From G942493215 sp942493215 (GTDB lineage Bacteria; Bacillota_I; Bacilli_A; RF39; UBA660), in the NCBI GenBank assembly GCA_942493215.1, contig OW818670.1, forward strand, positions 186,001-250,000: DNA of 64,000 bases, given 5' to 3'. The notes beneath the pieces are model-generated. The model saw nothing but the letters and a program-made list of their open reading frames with translations, was not told where the DNA came from and did no database searches. Shown here one piece after another: positions 40,461-50,400 of the stretch (position 1 is its first letter; each line of letters begins with the position of its first letter). A program made the translations under genes and the position numbers.

Positions 40461-41510
40461 ATGAAAAAGAAGTTACTATTAATTTTAATATTTATTATAA
40501 TGATAGGTTTTATTGGATACTATTTGGTTGTTTCATCCAAACAGTATCAATTAAAGAAAGTTGGTTATGATGACTACCAATTACTTGTTAATAAACTTGA
40601 TAATGAAGAAATAAATACCGTCATTAAATTCAAATATAATAAAGAATTATTAAATATTAGTTCAAGTACAGAATATCAAAAAGATAAGTTATATGATTAT
40701 CTTAATTATTCTAAAAATAACAGTATTGTTAGTGGTGGTGAAATAGTTGAACTTGTTAATAATGGTATTGATAAACTAAATATTCCATATAATCCCTTAA
40801 TTATAAAATTAATAAAGGAAAAATATTATTTAAGCAAAAATCTAACCCGTTATATCGAATATAGTACTAAAAATACTGATCTATCAACTACTGAAGCAAT
40901 AACTTATGTCAATAGTAATCGTGATTATGAGTATTATACTAATAGTAAGGATACTGATCTTAGTAAAGAAATATTAGTTTTAACTAATAAATATTATAAA
41001 TTACCTAGTAATTATCAACCTAATGATTTAGTACCCCTTAACTCTTACGGGAATTGGGGATCAATTAGGAAAGAAGTATATGATGCTTTCGTAAGATTAA
41101 ATAATGATGTAAAAAAACTAGGATATAAATTCCGTTCCAGTTCGCCATTTCGTGATTATGAGACTCAAGATATTCTCTTTAATCGTTATGTCAATAATAA
41201 TGGTTTAGAGTATGCCCTAAATTCATCAGCTAAACCCGGATATTCCGAACATCAAACTGGTTTAGCAATAGATATTAATAATGGTAGTTCAATGAATAAT
41301 TTCGGTAATACCAAAGATAGTGCTTGGCTAAAAAATAATGCCCATCTATATGGCTTTATTCTTAGATATCCGGAAGGAAAAGAAAACATTACCGGTTATA
41401 AATATGAACCATGGCACTATCGTTATGTCGGTATAAAAGCTGCTACTTATATTTATGAAAACAATTTAACTTTTGAAGAATATTATGCTTATTTTGTCGA
41501 AAATAACTAA
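40461..41510 (+). CDS. VanY/LdcB-type D-alanyl-D-alanine carboxypeptidase
   Basis: A 349-residue protein with an N-terminal membrane anchor (about 4-24) and a C-terminal peptidase_M15-like domain (about 200-330). Zinc ligands are SEHQTGLAIDIN (His, Asp) and EPWHYRYVG (His). An FRSSSPFRDYETQDILF segment is typical. Such enzymes trim the terminal D-Ala or act on the tetrapeptide outside the membrane. The middle part (about 30-190) is lineage-specific. Promoter at 40414. The 3' end overlaps the convergent veg gene by 4 bases. Confidence 0.9.
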   Translation: MKKKLLLILIFIIMIGFIGYYLVVSSKQYQLKKVGYDDYQLLVNKLDNEEINTVIKFKYNKELLNISSSTEYQKDKLYDYLNYSKNNSIVSGGEIVELVNNGIDKLNIPYNPLIIKLIKEKYYLSKNLTRYIEYSTKNTDLSTTEAITYVNSNRDYEYYTNSKDTDLSKEILVLTNKYYKLPSNYQPNDLVPLNSYGNWGSIRKEVYDAFVRLNNDVKKLGYKFRSSSPFRDYETQDILFNRYVNNNGLEYALNSSAKPGYSEHQTGLAIDINNGSSMNNFGNTKDSAWLKNNAHLYGFILRYPEGKENITGYKYEPWHYRYVGIKAATYIYENNLTFEEYYAYFVENN

Positions 41511-41731
41511 TATTCTTTTTCTTTAAAATTTAATTTAATCACCTTACTTATAATGTCTGAATAAGAAAATGATTTAATTATATTATTTGTTTCTACTAAA
41601 AAAACAAAGTTATATAATTCTTTAATTACTACATTATATTTTTCATATTTATTACGCCCTAAATTATATTTAATAGTTACTTCTTCACCAACATGATTAC
41701 ATAATTGTTGTTTTATCTGATCAACTGTCAT
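41507..41731 (-). CDS. veg: Veg-family protein
   Basis: A 74-residue Veg protein: MTVDQIKQQLCNHVGEEVTIK with the conserved basic GRNKYEKYNVVIKELYNFVFL core (about residues 30-50) and a closing SYSDIISKVIKL. ATG at 41731 is chosen over a TTG six codons earlier that lies inside yabG. The start lies right after the yabG stop (TAATATG), which favours reinitiation. Veg affects biofilm and sporulation in Bacillus, mechanism unclear. The yabG-veg order is as in Bacillus. Confidence 0.85.
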   Translation of the reverse strand: MTVDQIKQQLCNHVGEEVTIKYNLGRNKYEKYNVVIKELYNFVFLVETNNIIKSFSYSDIISKVIKLNFKEKEY

Positions 41732-41732
41732 A

Positions 41733-42518
41733 TTATCGAGGATAACCAATATGCATCGTTCCTCTCGTTATTATGCCCCCCATACCACGGGGTCCGTATT
41801 TGGTCTTATCTAGTAGTTCTTTAACATTTATATCTTCAGCCACATCTAATAGGCTTATTTTAGTTGCTATAATAGCTGGATCTAAAGCATGAATATTAAT
41901 ACGTTTGGGACTAGACGCAAAATTAGCGCCGGCTTTAATTAATTGTTCATAATTTGATTGGCAGGCCCCAGCAATAATAATTAATTTCTCATGACTCTTC
42001 TCATATTTACGTGCTTCTTTTATAGCCTTAATAAAATTTAAACTATTCTTATAAGCATTGACATCATCCATATTACCTTTTCGCTTATAATAAGCATCAT
42101 GACCAGTTATAACGACAATATCAGGATTATATTCTTCTAGTAAATCCCGAATTTGAAATGGTAAATCTGTTTCATTAATATTAATGCCTACGGCCTGAAT
42201 ATTATTTTGTTCATAATACGTTAGGCAACGATTTAAATAATCTATATCCGCATCAATATGTAAAACTCGGCCTGGAACATAAAAATAATCACCCCGATCA
42301 ATAATAGGATCTTCTTTTAAACGTCCCATAAATGAATTTTCATCTTCAATATCATTCTCTTTATCACAAGATACTAAATCATCAATACTACTATCAGCTA
42401 ATAAACGAACATTTACACCTTTTAAATAACATATTTTATCTTTTATATCTTCAACAATAAAAACAATATCATTATGATGGGAATTTCTTGTAACTAAATC
42501 ACCCTTTTTAAACGACAT
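41733..42518 (-). CDS. yabG: Sporulation-specific protease YabG
   Basis: A 261-residue YabG (peptidase family U57) with an N-terminal KGDLVTRNSHHNDIVFIVEDI, GRVLHIDADIDYLNRCL, a DIVVITGHDAYYKR segment near 135, an IIAGACQSNYEQLIKAGANFAS motif near 185 with a Cys, and a final GPRGMGGIITRGTMHIG. YabG cleaves spore coat proteins such as SpoIVA and YrbA late in sporulation. GGGGGAG precedes ATG. A sigma-E-like promoter is just upstream at 42535-42562; in Bacillus yabG is mother-cell-controlled. Confidence 0.93.
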   Translation of the reverse strand: MSFKKGDLVTRNSHHNDIVFIVEDIKDKICYLKGVNVRLLADSSIDDLVSCDKENDIEDENSFMGRLKEDPIIDRGDYFYVPGRVLHIDADIDYLNRCLTYYEQNNIQAVGININETDLPFQIRDLLEEYNPDIVVITGHDAYYKRKGNMDDVNAYKNSLNFIKAIKEARKYEKSHEKLIIIAGACQSNYEQLIKAGANFASSPKRINIHALDPAIIATKISLLDVAEDINVKELLDKTKYGPRGMGGIITRGTMHIGYPR

Positions 42519-42534
42519 ATAATCTCCCCCATTA

Positions 42535-42562
42535 ATTATATGTCACTAAAATTGGAATATGA
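42535..42562 (-). promoter_or_regulatory. Sigma-E-like promoter of yabG
   Basis: On the minus strand TCATATT (42556-42562), a 13-bp spacer and CATATAAT (42535-42542) match the mother-cell consensus well (kmATATT; CATACAnT). Confidence 0.55.
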
Positions 42563-42565
42563 AAA

Positions 42566-42586
42566 AAGTCAATCAATGATTGACTT
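42566..42586 (-). terminator. Terminator of ftsX
   Basis: A 9-bp stem AAGTCAATC/GATTGACTT with a 3-base loop followed on the minus strand by TTTTTTC, overlapping the ftsX stop. Confidence 0.8.
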
Positions 42587-43481
42587 ATATTTTTAAATAT
42601 TTGCGTACAGCACGATAGCTTCCTATCATACCAACCGCAATACCAATAGCTACTAATATTCCTGATAAATAGAAAATAAATGGTTCTGGTTTAATTAATT
42701 GAAATAATGGTGATAAGAACTTACCGCCCATTTTTTCATATAGGGCAACATAACCATAAGTTGATGCAATAATTGGAATAATGGCTCCTAATATTCCTAA
42801 GAGTAAACCTTCAATAAGAAAAGGTATCTTGATATTAATATTAGATGCTCCTACCAACCGCATAATTTCTATTTCCCGTCTTCTTGAGAAAATAGTTATT
42901 TTAATCGTATTAGAAATTAAGAAAGCGGTAACAACGACTAAAGCAATAACCGTTCCATAACTAATATTTCTAACAGCATCAAATAAGGTTATCATCTGAC
43001 TAACCATATCTTCACCATATTTAACAACATTAACATTAGAAATATTTTTAATGTCATTAGCGGTCTTATCAATATCCTCTACTTTTTTAACTTTAACTAA
43101 ATAAGTATCTAGAATTGGTGTATCAGACGAGGTCCAATCTTTCATAATATTATTAAATGTTTCTGATGATTTCATTAATTCTTTCATGTTATCCATTTTT
43201 GATTTGAATGTTGCACTTTCAATATTACTTAATTTAGATATTTCATTTTTAACTTCCGTTATTTGGGTATCCGTTATACCTTGTTTTAAAAAAGTTACAA
43301 TCGTTACATCTTTTTTAACCATATCAGCAAAATTATTAACATTAACAGATAAAACGATTGATATAGCAACAACAATTAATGTAATAGTAATACAAGTAAT
43401 AGACGCTAAAGAAAGAGAAAAGTTACGAAATACACTTTTGACTGCGTCTCTAATATTTCTACCTAGGATCCGTAATACTCT
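42585..43481 (-). CDS. ftsX: Cell division protein FtsX
   Basis: A 298-residue FtsX from the ATG at 43481 (the longer in-frame reading is inside ftsE). A cytoplasmic tail (RILGRNIRDAVKSVFRN) precedes the first membrane helix (about 22-42), a large extracellular loop (about 45-165), and a group of three helices at the C-terminus (about 170-290) with FSRRREIEIMRLVGAS. Works with the ATPase FtsE to activate wall hydrolases. The start overlaps ftsE by 23 bases. Confidence 0.92.
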   Translation of the reverse strand, partial: RVLRILGRNIRDAVKSVFRNFSLSLASITCITITLIVVAISIVLSVNVNNFADMVKKDVTIVTFLKQGITDTQITEVKNEISKLSNIESATFKSKMDNMKELMKSSETFNNIMKDWTSSDTPILDTYLVKVKKVEDIDKTANDIKNISNVNVVKYGEDMVSQMITLFDAVRNISYGTVIALVVVTAFLISNTIKITIFSRRREIEIMRLVGASNINIKIPFLIEGLLLGILGAIIPIIASTYGYVALYEKMGGKFLSPLFQLIKPEPFIFYLSGILVAIGIAVGMIGSYRAVRKYLKI

Positions 43482-44166
43482 CATCTCTATAAGTTCCTTC
43501 CTTATAATCTTTAACCATTCTTCCTGCATCTAATAAAATGACACGATGATTCATTCTCTCAACAATCTTTTTATCATGTGTAACCATAATAATAGTTGTT
43601 CCCATCTTATTAATCTCTTCTAAAACATTCATAATTTCAATACTTGTACCTTCGTCCAAGTTTCCCGTTGGTTCGTCACAAATAAGTAATTTAGGTTCAT
43701 TAACAATAGCTCTAGCAATGGCTACACGTTGTTGTTCTCCTCCTGATAATTTTTCAGGATAACTTTTTGCTTTATTTTTTAAACCAACTAATTCTAAAGC
43801 CTTTAAAGTTCTTTTATATATTTCTTCTTTAGGAAGACCAAATATTTCTAAAGTAAAGGCTACATTTTCATACACTGTTAAACGAGGTAGTAATTTGTAA
43901 TCCTGAAATACTACACCAATTTTACGTCTTATTTTATATACTTTACGATTTTTTAATTTAGCAACATCAATACCTGCTACTAATATCTGTCCTTTTGTTG
44001 GTTTTTCTTCACGATAAACTGTTTTAATTAAGGTTGATTTACCACAACCTGTTGGACCAATAATAAAAACAAAGTCACCTTTTTCAATTGTTAAATCTAT
44101 ATCATATAAAGCTGTAACACCATCTTTATACTGTTTGGTAACATCTTTTATCTTAATTATGTCCAT
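43459..44166 (-). CDS. ftsE: Cell division ATP-binding protein FtsE
   Basis: A 235-residue ABC ATPase with Walker A GPTGCGKST near 38, Q-loop FQDYKLLPRLTVYENVA near 85, signature LSGGEQQRVAIARA near 140, and Walker B LLICDEPTGNLD. Start at 44166 (second of two ATGs, 6 bases after AGGTGG). Forms the FtsEX complex with the next gene. Downstream of prfB, an order also seen in some Firmicutes. Confidence 0.94.
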   Translation of the reverse strand: MDIIKIKDVTKQYKDGVTALYDIDLTIEKGDFVFIIGPTGCGKSTLIKTVYREEKPTKGQILVAGIDVAKLKNRKVYKIRRKIGVVFQDYKLLPRLTVYENVAFTLEIFGLPKEEIYKRTLKALELVGLKNKAKSYPEKLSGGEQQRVAIARAIVNEPKLLICDEPTGNLDEGTSIEIMNVLEEINKMGTTIIMVTHDKKIVERMNHRVILLDAGRMVKDYKEGTYRDESITDPR

Positions 44167-44178
44167 CATCCACCACCT

Positions 44179-45277
44179 CTATCTACTATTTTTTAAATTA
44201 TCATCAATAAATGCATCAATATCACCATCTAATACTTTAACAACATTAGTTTCTTCAGTATTAGTACGATGATCCTTAACAAGCGAATAAGGATGCATAA
44301 TATAACTTCTTATTTGGGATCCAAAATTAATATCACTTTGTTCACCTTTAATATCATTTAATTCTCGATCACGTTTTTCTAGTTCTAATTTATATAAACG
44401 ATTTCTTAATATCTCCATCGCTTTTTCTTTATTTTGAATCTGACTACGTTCATTTTGTACAGTTACAACAAGTTTTGTTGGTAAATGGGTTATTCGAACA
44501 GCACTATCTGTTGTATTAACCCCTTGACCACCTTTACCACTACTACGATATACATCTATTCTTAAATCAGTATCTTTAATCTCCACATCAACTGTTTTAT
44601 TATCAAACATTGGCATAATATCGATTGATGCGAATGATGTATGGCGTCTTGAATTAGCATCAAATGGTGATATTCTAATTAAGCGGTGAACTCCTTTTTC
44701 ATTTCTTAGATAACCATAAGCATATTCACCTTTTATTAGAACAGTTGCACTCTTAATACCAGCTTCAGAATACTGTATATCAACTGTTTCCGTTTTATAA
44801 TCATTCTTTTCACACCATCTTAAATACATTCTAAGAAGCATTTCCGCCCAGTCACAAGCTTCCGTTCCCCCCGCTCCTGAATGAACATCGAGAATAGCAC
44901 TATTTTGATCATAGGGACCATTTAATAATAAAGTTATTTCTAGAGCTTCTAATTGTTTACCAATACTATCTTTATCATTTGTTACCTGATTTAATAGATT
45001 GTCATCAGTCTCTAATTTTAATAACTCTAATATATCTAAACTATCTTGAATATTAGTCTTCAAACTATTAACACTATTAAATTTTTTTCTTAAAGAGTTT
45101 AATCTATTAATTACTTCTTCACTAGTATTCTTATCATCCCAAAAATTAGATTCCTGCATAATACTCTCTAATTTATTTATATCATCAACACTTTTATCTA
45201 ATTCAAAGCGTCCTCCATAAATCATTTACGCGGTTTAGAAAACCATTATATATATTTAATAATTCATTTATCTCCAT
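44179..45277 (-). CDS. prfB: Peptide chain release factor 2, with programmed +1 frameshift
   Basis: RF2 recognises UAA and UGA. The gene begins at ATG 45277 (GGAGG before it) with 24 codons (MEINELLNIYNGFLNRVNDL...), then reaches an in-frame TGA at 45203-45205. Just before it are GGAGG, three bases, and CTT-TGA, the classical frameshift site. Skipping one T puts the ribosome in the long frame ELDKSVDDINKLESI. Downstream, the SPFDANSRRHTSF decoding motif and GGQGVNTTDSAVRI (catalytic GGQ) are intact. Frameshifting lets RF2 control its own level. The gene is not broken. Confidence 0.96.
45203..45220 (-). promoter_or_regulatory. prfB: prfB frameshift site
   Basis: On the minus strand TATGGAGGACG leads into CTT-TGA: an internal Shine-Dalgarno, a slippery CTT codon and the UGA stop that RF2 itself reads. 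This is the known RF2 autoregulatory element. Confidence 0.92.
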
Positions 45278-45351
45278 TAAACTAGCCTCCGTATTATTAA
45301 TTATATCATTTTATTACCCTTTTTTCTACCTTTACCAACAAATTTGCATAA

Positions 45352-45374
45352 AAAAATTAGTTGATACTAATTTT
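45352..45374 (-). terminator. Terminator of ligA
   Basis: A 9-bp stem AAAATTAGT/ACTAATTTT with a 4-base loop followed on the minus strand by a T-run, at the ligA stop. Confidence 0.8.
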
Positions 45375-47349
45375 CTATTTCTCTCTGATAAGTTTCTTCA
45401 TCCCATGTCATAATACCTAATTTCTTAGCTTTATCATATTTACTACCGGGATTATCGCCAACAATAACAACATCTGTTTTTTTACTAACACTATTAGTAA
45501 CAATACCGCCTTTTTCTTCTATTATCTTAGTTGCATCTTCTCTCGTCGTATTAACTAATGTTCCCGTTAAAACAAAAGTTTTACCTGAAATATTACTACT
45601 AATTTCTTCTTTACCTAAGTAATTCATATTAAGTCCATATTCTTTTAACTTACTTATTAAATCAATATTTTTATCATTGCTAAAATAATTAGTAATACTG
45701 CCTGCTATAACATCACCAATTTCTTTAATATTATTCAGTGTATCAAAATCGGTATTTATTAAATTATCCATATTTTTAAAATGCTTAGCTAAAATCTTAG
45801 CTGTTTTCTTACCAACATGTCTAATACCTATTCCAAATAATAATCGTTCTAAAGAATTGTTTTTACTACTTTCAATAGCTTCTAAAAGATTATTAATACT
45901 CTTACTACCAAATCCTTCTAATAACATTAATTCTTCTTTATACTTACTTAATGTATAGATATCAGCCATTGATTTAATATAACCCATGTTGTAAAAATCT
46001 TCTAGTATACTTTCTCCTAAACCATCAATATTCATCGCATCACGATCAACGAAATGGATTAAACCTTCTATCTTTCTAGCATCACAATGAGGATTAACAC
46101 AAAAATAATCAGCTTCTGTTTTTACTAAATTAGAACCACATATTGGACAAGTAGTACTAAATTTAAATACCTGTTCCTGTCCTGTTCGTCGTTCCACAAC
46201 AGGTCCTTCAACACGTGGAATAACATCACCTGCTTTAATTAACCTAACAATATCACCAATCCTAATATCATTTTTTATTACATAATCTTCATTATGTAAA
46301 GTAGCCCGAGCTACGGTTGATCCCATTACAATAACCGGCTCTAAAACCGCATTAGGAGTTACTTTACCCGTTCGACCAACTGTTAATTTTATATCGGTTA
46401 ATTTAGTTAATATTTCTTTAGCCGGAAATTTATAAGCTGTAGCCCATTTAGGAGTACGTGAAGTAAAACCCAATCTTTTTTGATCAACAATATTATCTAA
46501 CTTAATAACAACACCATCTATTTCATATGGTAAATCATTACGATGTTCCGTCCAATAATTAATATAATCTAAGATTCCTTCAACATCATTAACTAGCCTA
46601 TTATTAGAATTAGTAACAAACCCTAACTCTTTCATAAAATTAAGAGCATCATTATGGCTATATATATCATACATTGTAGCATCTGGCAAATGATAAATTA
46701 AGACATCGAGATTACGTTTAGCAGTTATTTTAGAATCTAATTGTCGAACACTACCAGCAGCCGCATTACGAGGATTAGCAAATAATTCTTGATTACTCTT
46801 CTTTCTTTCTTCATTGATACTATTAAATGATTTCTTACTCATATATATTTCACCACGAACTTCAATATCAATATCTTTATTAATATGAAGTGGTAAAGAC
46901 TTTATGGTCTTTACATTTAAAGTAATATCTTCACCGGTTACACCATCGCCACGTGTGGCTCCTCTTACTAACATTCCATTTTTATAAAGGAAGGATCCAC
47001 TTAAACCATCTATTTTTAATTCACAAACATAATGTGGATTATTTATTTCTTTTCTTATTCTTTCATCAAATTCTCTTATTTCTTGTTCATTATAAACATT
47101 ACCAAGACTTAGCATTGGTACTTCATGAACAACTTTATTAAAAGCATCAACAGCTTCTCCACTAACCCTAGTGGTAGGGGAATTAATTTGTTTTAATTCC
47201 GGATATTTTTCTTCTAACATAATTAATTCCCGAATATATTTATCATACTCTTGATCAGTAATTTTAGGATTGTCTAGAACATAATAGTGGTAATTAGCAT
47301 CCTCTAATATTCCTATTAATTCCTTCATACGATATTCAATATTTTTCAT
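45367..47349 (-). CDS. ligA: NAD-dependent DNA ligase
   Basis: A 660-residue LigA. It has the NAD-binding Ia domain, then the adenylation domain with the lysine motif CELKIDGLSG near 112 and GDGVTGEDIT, an OB fold, the zinc finger with CPICGSNLV and CVNPHCDA (about 400-425), helix-hairpin-helix repeats (LLEGFGSKSINNLL; LFGIGIRHVGKKTA), and a C-terminal BRCT domain (about 585-655). Seals Okazaki fragments with NAD. Normally next to pcrA; here the two are separated by the giant LRR gene, galU and a small gene, all on the same strand. Confidence 0.96.
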   Translation of the reverse strand: MKNIEYRMKELIGILEDANYHYYVLDNPKITDQEYDKYIRELIMLEEKYPELKQINSPTTRVSGEAVDAFNKVVHEVPMLSLGNVYNEQEIREFDERIRKEINNPHYVCELKIDGLSGSFLYKNGMLVRGATRGDGVTGEDITLNVKTIKSLPLHINKDIDIEVRGEIYMSKKSFNSINEERKKSNQELFANPRNAAAGSVRQLDSKITAKRNLDVLIYHLPDATMYDIYSHNDALNFMKELGFVTNSNNRLVNDVEGILDYINYWTEHRNDLPYEIDGVVIKLDNIVDQKRLGFTSRTPKWATAYKFPAKEILTKLTDIKLTVGRTGKVTPNAVLEPVIVMGSTVARATLHNEDYVIKNDIRIGDIVRLIKAGDVIPRVEGPVVERRTGQEQVFKFSTTCPICGSNLVKTEADYFCVNPHCDARKIEGLIHFVDRDAMNIDGLGESILEDFYNMGYIKSMADIYTLSKYKEELMLLEGFGSKSINNLLEAIESSKNNSLERLLFGIGIRHVGKKTAKILAKHFKNMDNLINTDFDTLNNIKEIGDVIAGSITNYFSNDKNIDLISKLKEYGLNMNYLGKEEISSNISGKTFVLTGTLVNTTREDATKIIEEKGGIVTNSVSKKTDVVIVGDNPGSKYDKAKKLGIMTWDEETYQREIEN

Positions 47350-47388
47350 ACTATCACCGCTAATATTATACCATATTTAGCATAGAAA

Positions 47389-47418
47389 AAGATTAAATAT
47401 CAGTAGATACTTAATCTT
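47389..47418 (-). terminator. Terminator of the giant LRR gene
   Basis: An 8-bp outer stem AAGATTAA/TTAATCTT plus a 4-bp inner stem, followed on the minus strand by TTTTTC. Confidence 0.75.
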
Positions 47419-47422
47419 AATT

Positions 47423-50400
47423 TTAGTCACTAACATAAGACATAGTAGCAGAACCCCATCCAATATTTGATAATTGACTATCAAAACGATTAGCCGGATT
47501 TGTACCATTATAGTTAATAGTTACCGTACCAAAGCTATTAGAGGAAAAAGCACTATTTCCAATCGTGGTAACACTACTTGGGATAGTGATACTAGTAAGT
47601 GAATTAACAATAAAAGCATTGAAACCGATTGTGGTAACACTATTTGGTATAGTAACACTGGTTAAATAAACATTATAAAAAGCACTATTTGCAATCGTGG
47701 TAACACCAGTCGGAATAATTACATTGCTTTTTTTAAGGCCTCCATAACTTACTATTGTTGTATTATCAATAGTTCCATTGGCATTTCTCGCATATATAAA
47801 AGCCTGATCATCAGGTAGATTGTTAATGTTAAATGCACTTGTCCCTATGGATGTTACACTAGACGGTATTGATATACTTGTTAGTTTATTAGAACGAAAA
47901 GCAGAATCGCCTATCGTGGTAACACCACTTGGAATAGTCACACTGGTCAATTGAATACCATAAAAAGCATTTAAACCGATTGTGGTAACCTCATTCGGAA
48001 TAATTACATCGCTTTTTTTAAGACCTCCATAACTTACTATTGTTGTATTATTAATGGTCCCATTGGCATTTCTCGCATATATAAAAGCCTGATCATCAGG
48101 TAGATTATTACGATTAAATGCAGCGCCTGCTATAGAAGTTACACTAGATGGAATGGATAGACTGGTTATTTGATTATTTTCAAAAGCATACTGTCCTATT
48201 GTAGTAACACTATTTGGGAATGTTACACTGGTCAATTGATTGCCATAAAAAGCATTAAAGCCTATTGTTGTAACTGTCACCCCGCCTATAGTGCTTGGTA
48301 TATTTAAAGCTTTTGGACAAGCTGGATTACTACTATTATTATTTTCATAATTATAGTAATCAGTTATTGTATATGTTCCACTATTAAAGACAAAGCATAC
48401 AAGTGGCCATTCCTCATTAAAGTAAGCCATAGTCGCACTGCCCCATCCAATAGTAGCTAAACTAGCATCAAAACGAGTTTTAGCATTAACCGTATTATAA
48501 TTTATGGTTACTGTTCCCCATGGATATGAACTAGTTTGGGCAAATGCACTTGCACCAATCGTTGCTACACTAGATGGAATAGTTATATTAACTAATCGAT
48601 TAGCGTTAAAAGCATAATCCCCAATTGTTGTAACACTATTTGGAATAACCACACTTGTTATTTGATTATCATTAAATGCATAAATGTTTATAGTTTTTAC
48701 ACTATTAGGTATTGTCACACTAGTTAATTTATTACTTGAAAAAGCAACATCGCCAAGACTTGTCAAACTACTCGAAAGGACAACACTGGTTAATTGGTTT
48801 GACTGGAAAACAGCTGAACCAAGACTTGTAACACTATTTGGAATTGTCAAACTTGTTATTTGATTATTACGGAAAGCACACATTCCAATGCTTGTTACAC
48901 CACTTGGAATAGTTATGCTAGTTATTTGATTATGATCAAAAGCTTGTACTCCAATACTTGTGATATTATTTGGAAGAGTTACACTTGTCAACTGATTATT
49001 AGTAAAAGCTATATCACCAAGTGTTGTAACACTGTCCGGAATTACAACACTTGTTAATTGATTGTTATAAAAGGCATAATTTCCTATCGTTATTACAGAA
49101 CTTGGAATCGTAACACTAGTTAATTGATTACCATCAAAGGCATTGTCCCCTATTTGGGTAACCGTTACACCACCTATGGTGCTTGGTATATTTAAGGCTT
49201 TTGGACAAGCTGGATTACTACTATTATTACTTTCATAATCATAGTAGTCAGTTATGGTATGTGTACCACTATTAAAGACAAAACATACAAGTGGCCAATC
49301 TTCATTATAGTAGGCCATAGTAGCACTACCCCATCCAATACCCGATAAACTACTATCAAAACGGGTTTTAGCATTAACAGTATTATAATTTATGGTTACT
49401 GTTCCCCATGGATATGAAACAATTTGATGGAAAGCATTATTTCCAATGGTTGTGACACTAGACGGGACAGTTATATTAGTTAGTCGATTACCATCAAAAG
49501 CTTGAATACCAATTGAAGTAACACCACTGCCTATAATTAAACTGGTTAATTGATTGCCAGAAAATGCATAATCTGCGATACTTGTCACAGTATTTGGAAT
49601 GGTCAGACTTGTTAATTTGCTACCAAAAAAGGCACTATTACCAATCGTAGTAAGCACAGTTGAAAGTGTAAGACTAGTCAATTGATTAGTAGAAAAAGCA
49701 GCTGAACCAATCGTTGTTACAGTGTTTGGAACAACAACACTTGTTAACTTGTTATCCCAGAAGGCCTGATTACTAATAGTAATAAGACCTGTAGGAAGAG
49801 AAAGATTAGCTATTTGATTATTACTGAAAGCAAATCCTCCAATAATCGTAACACTGGTTGGAATAGTTATACTTGTTAACAAATTATATTGAAAAGCATA
49901 ACTATCAATGCTTGTTACACTATTTGGAATTGTTACGCTGGTTAATTGATTGGTTTTAAATGCCGAACTCTCTATTGTTGTTATCCCTGTAGGTAATGTT
50001 ACACTGGTTAATTGATTAGCCTGAAATGCACCCGCTCCTATTGATGTAACCGTATTTGGAATAACTACATTTGTTAATGTATTAGCTGAAAATGCATTCT
50101 CTCCTATTGTAGTAATTCCGCTTCCAAATGTTATACTTGTCAATTGATTATTATTGATAGAATAACCACCAATGCTTGTCACACTATTTGGAATGGTTAT
50201 ACTTGCTAATTGATTATATCTGAATGCTGATCCTCCTATGCTTGTAACACTATCAGGGATAGTAACAGATGTTAATTGATTATTACTAAAAACTCCTGAA
50301 CCTATTGTTGTTAAACTGTTAGAGAGAGTTAAACTTGTTAAAAGATTATTTTTAAAAGCATATGTACCAAGTGTTGTGATACTATTTGGAATTGCTATGC

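Noticed and set aside
45203..45277. prfB broken by a stop codon
   Set aside because: The TGA sits in the classical frameshift context with an upstream GGAGG, and both frames are well conserved. It is programmed, not a pseudogene.
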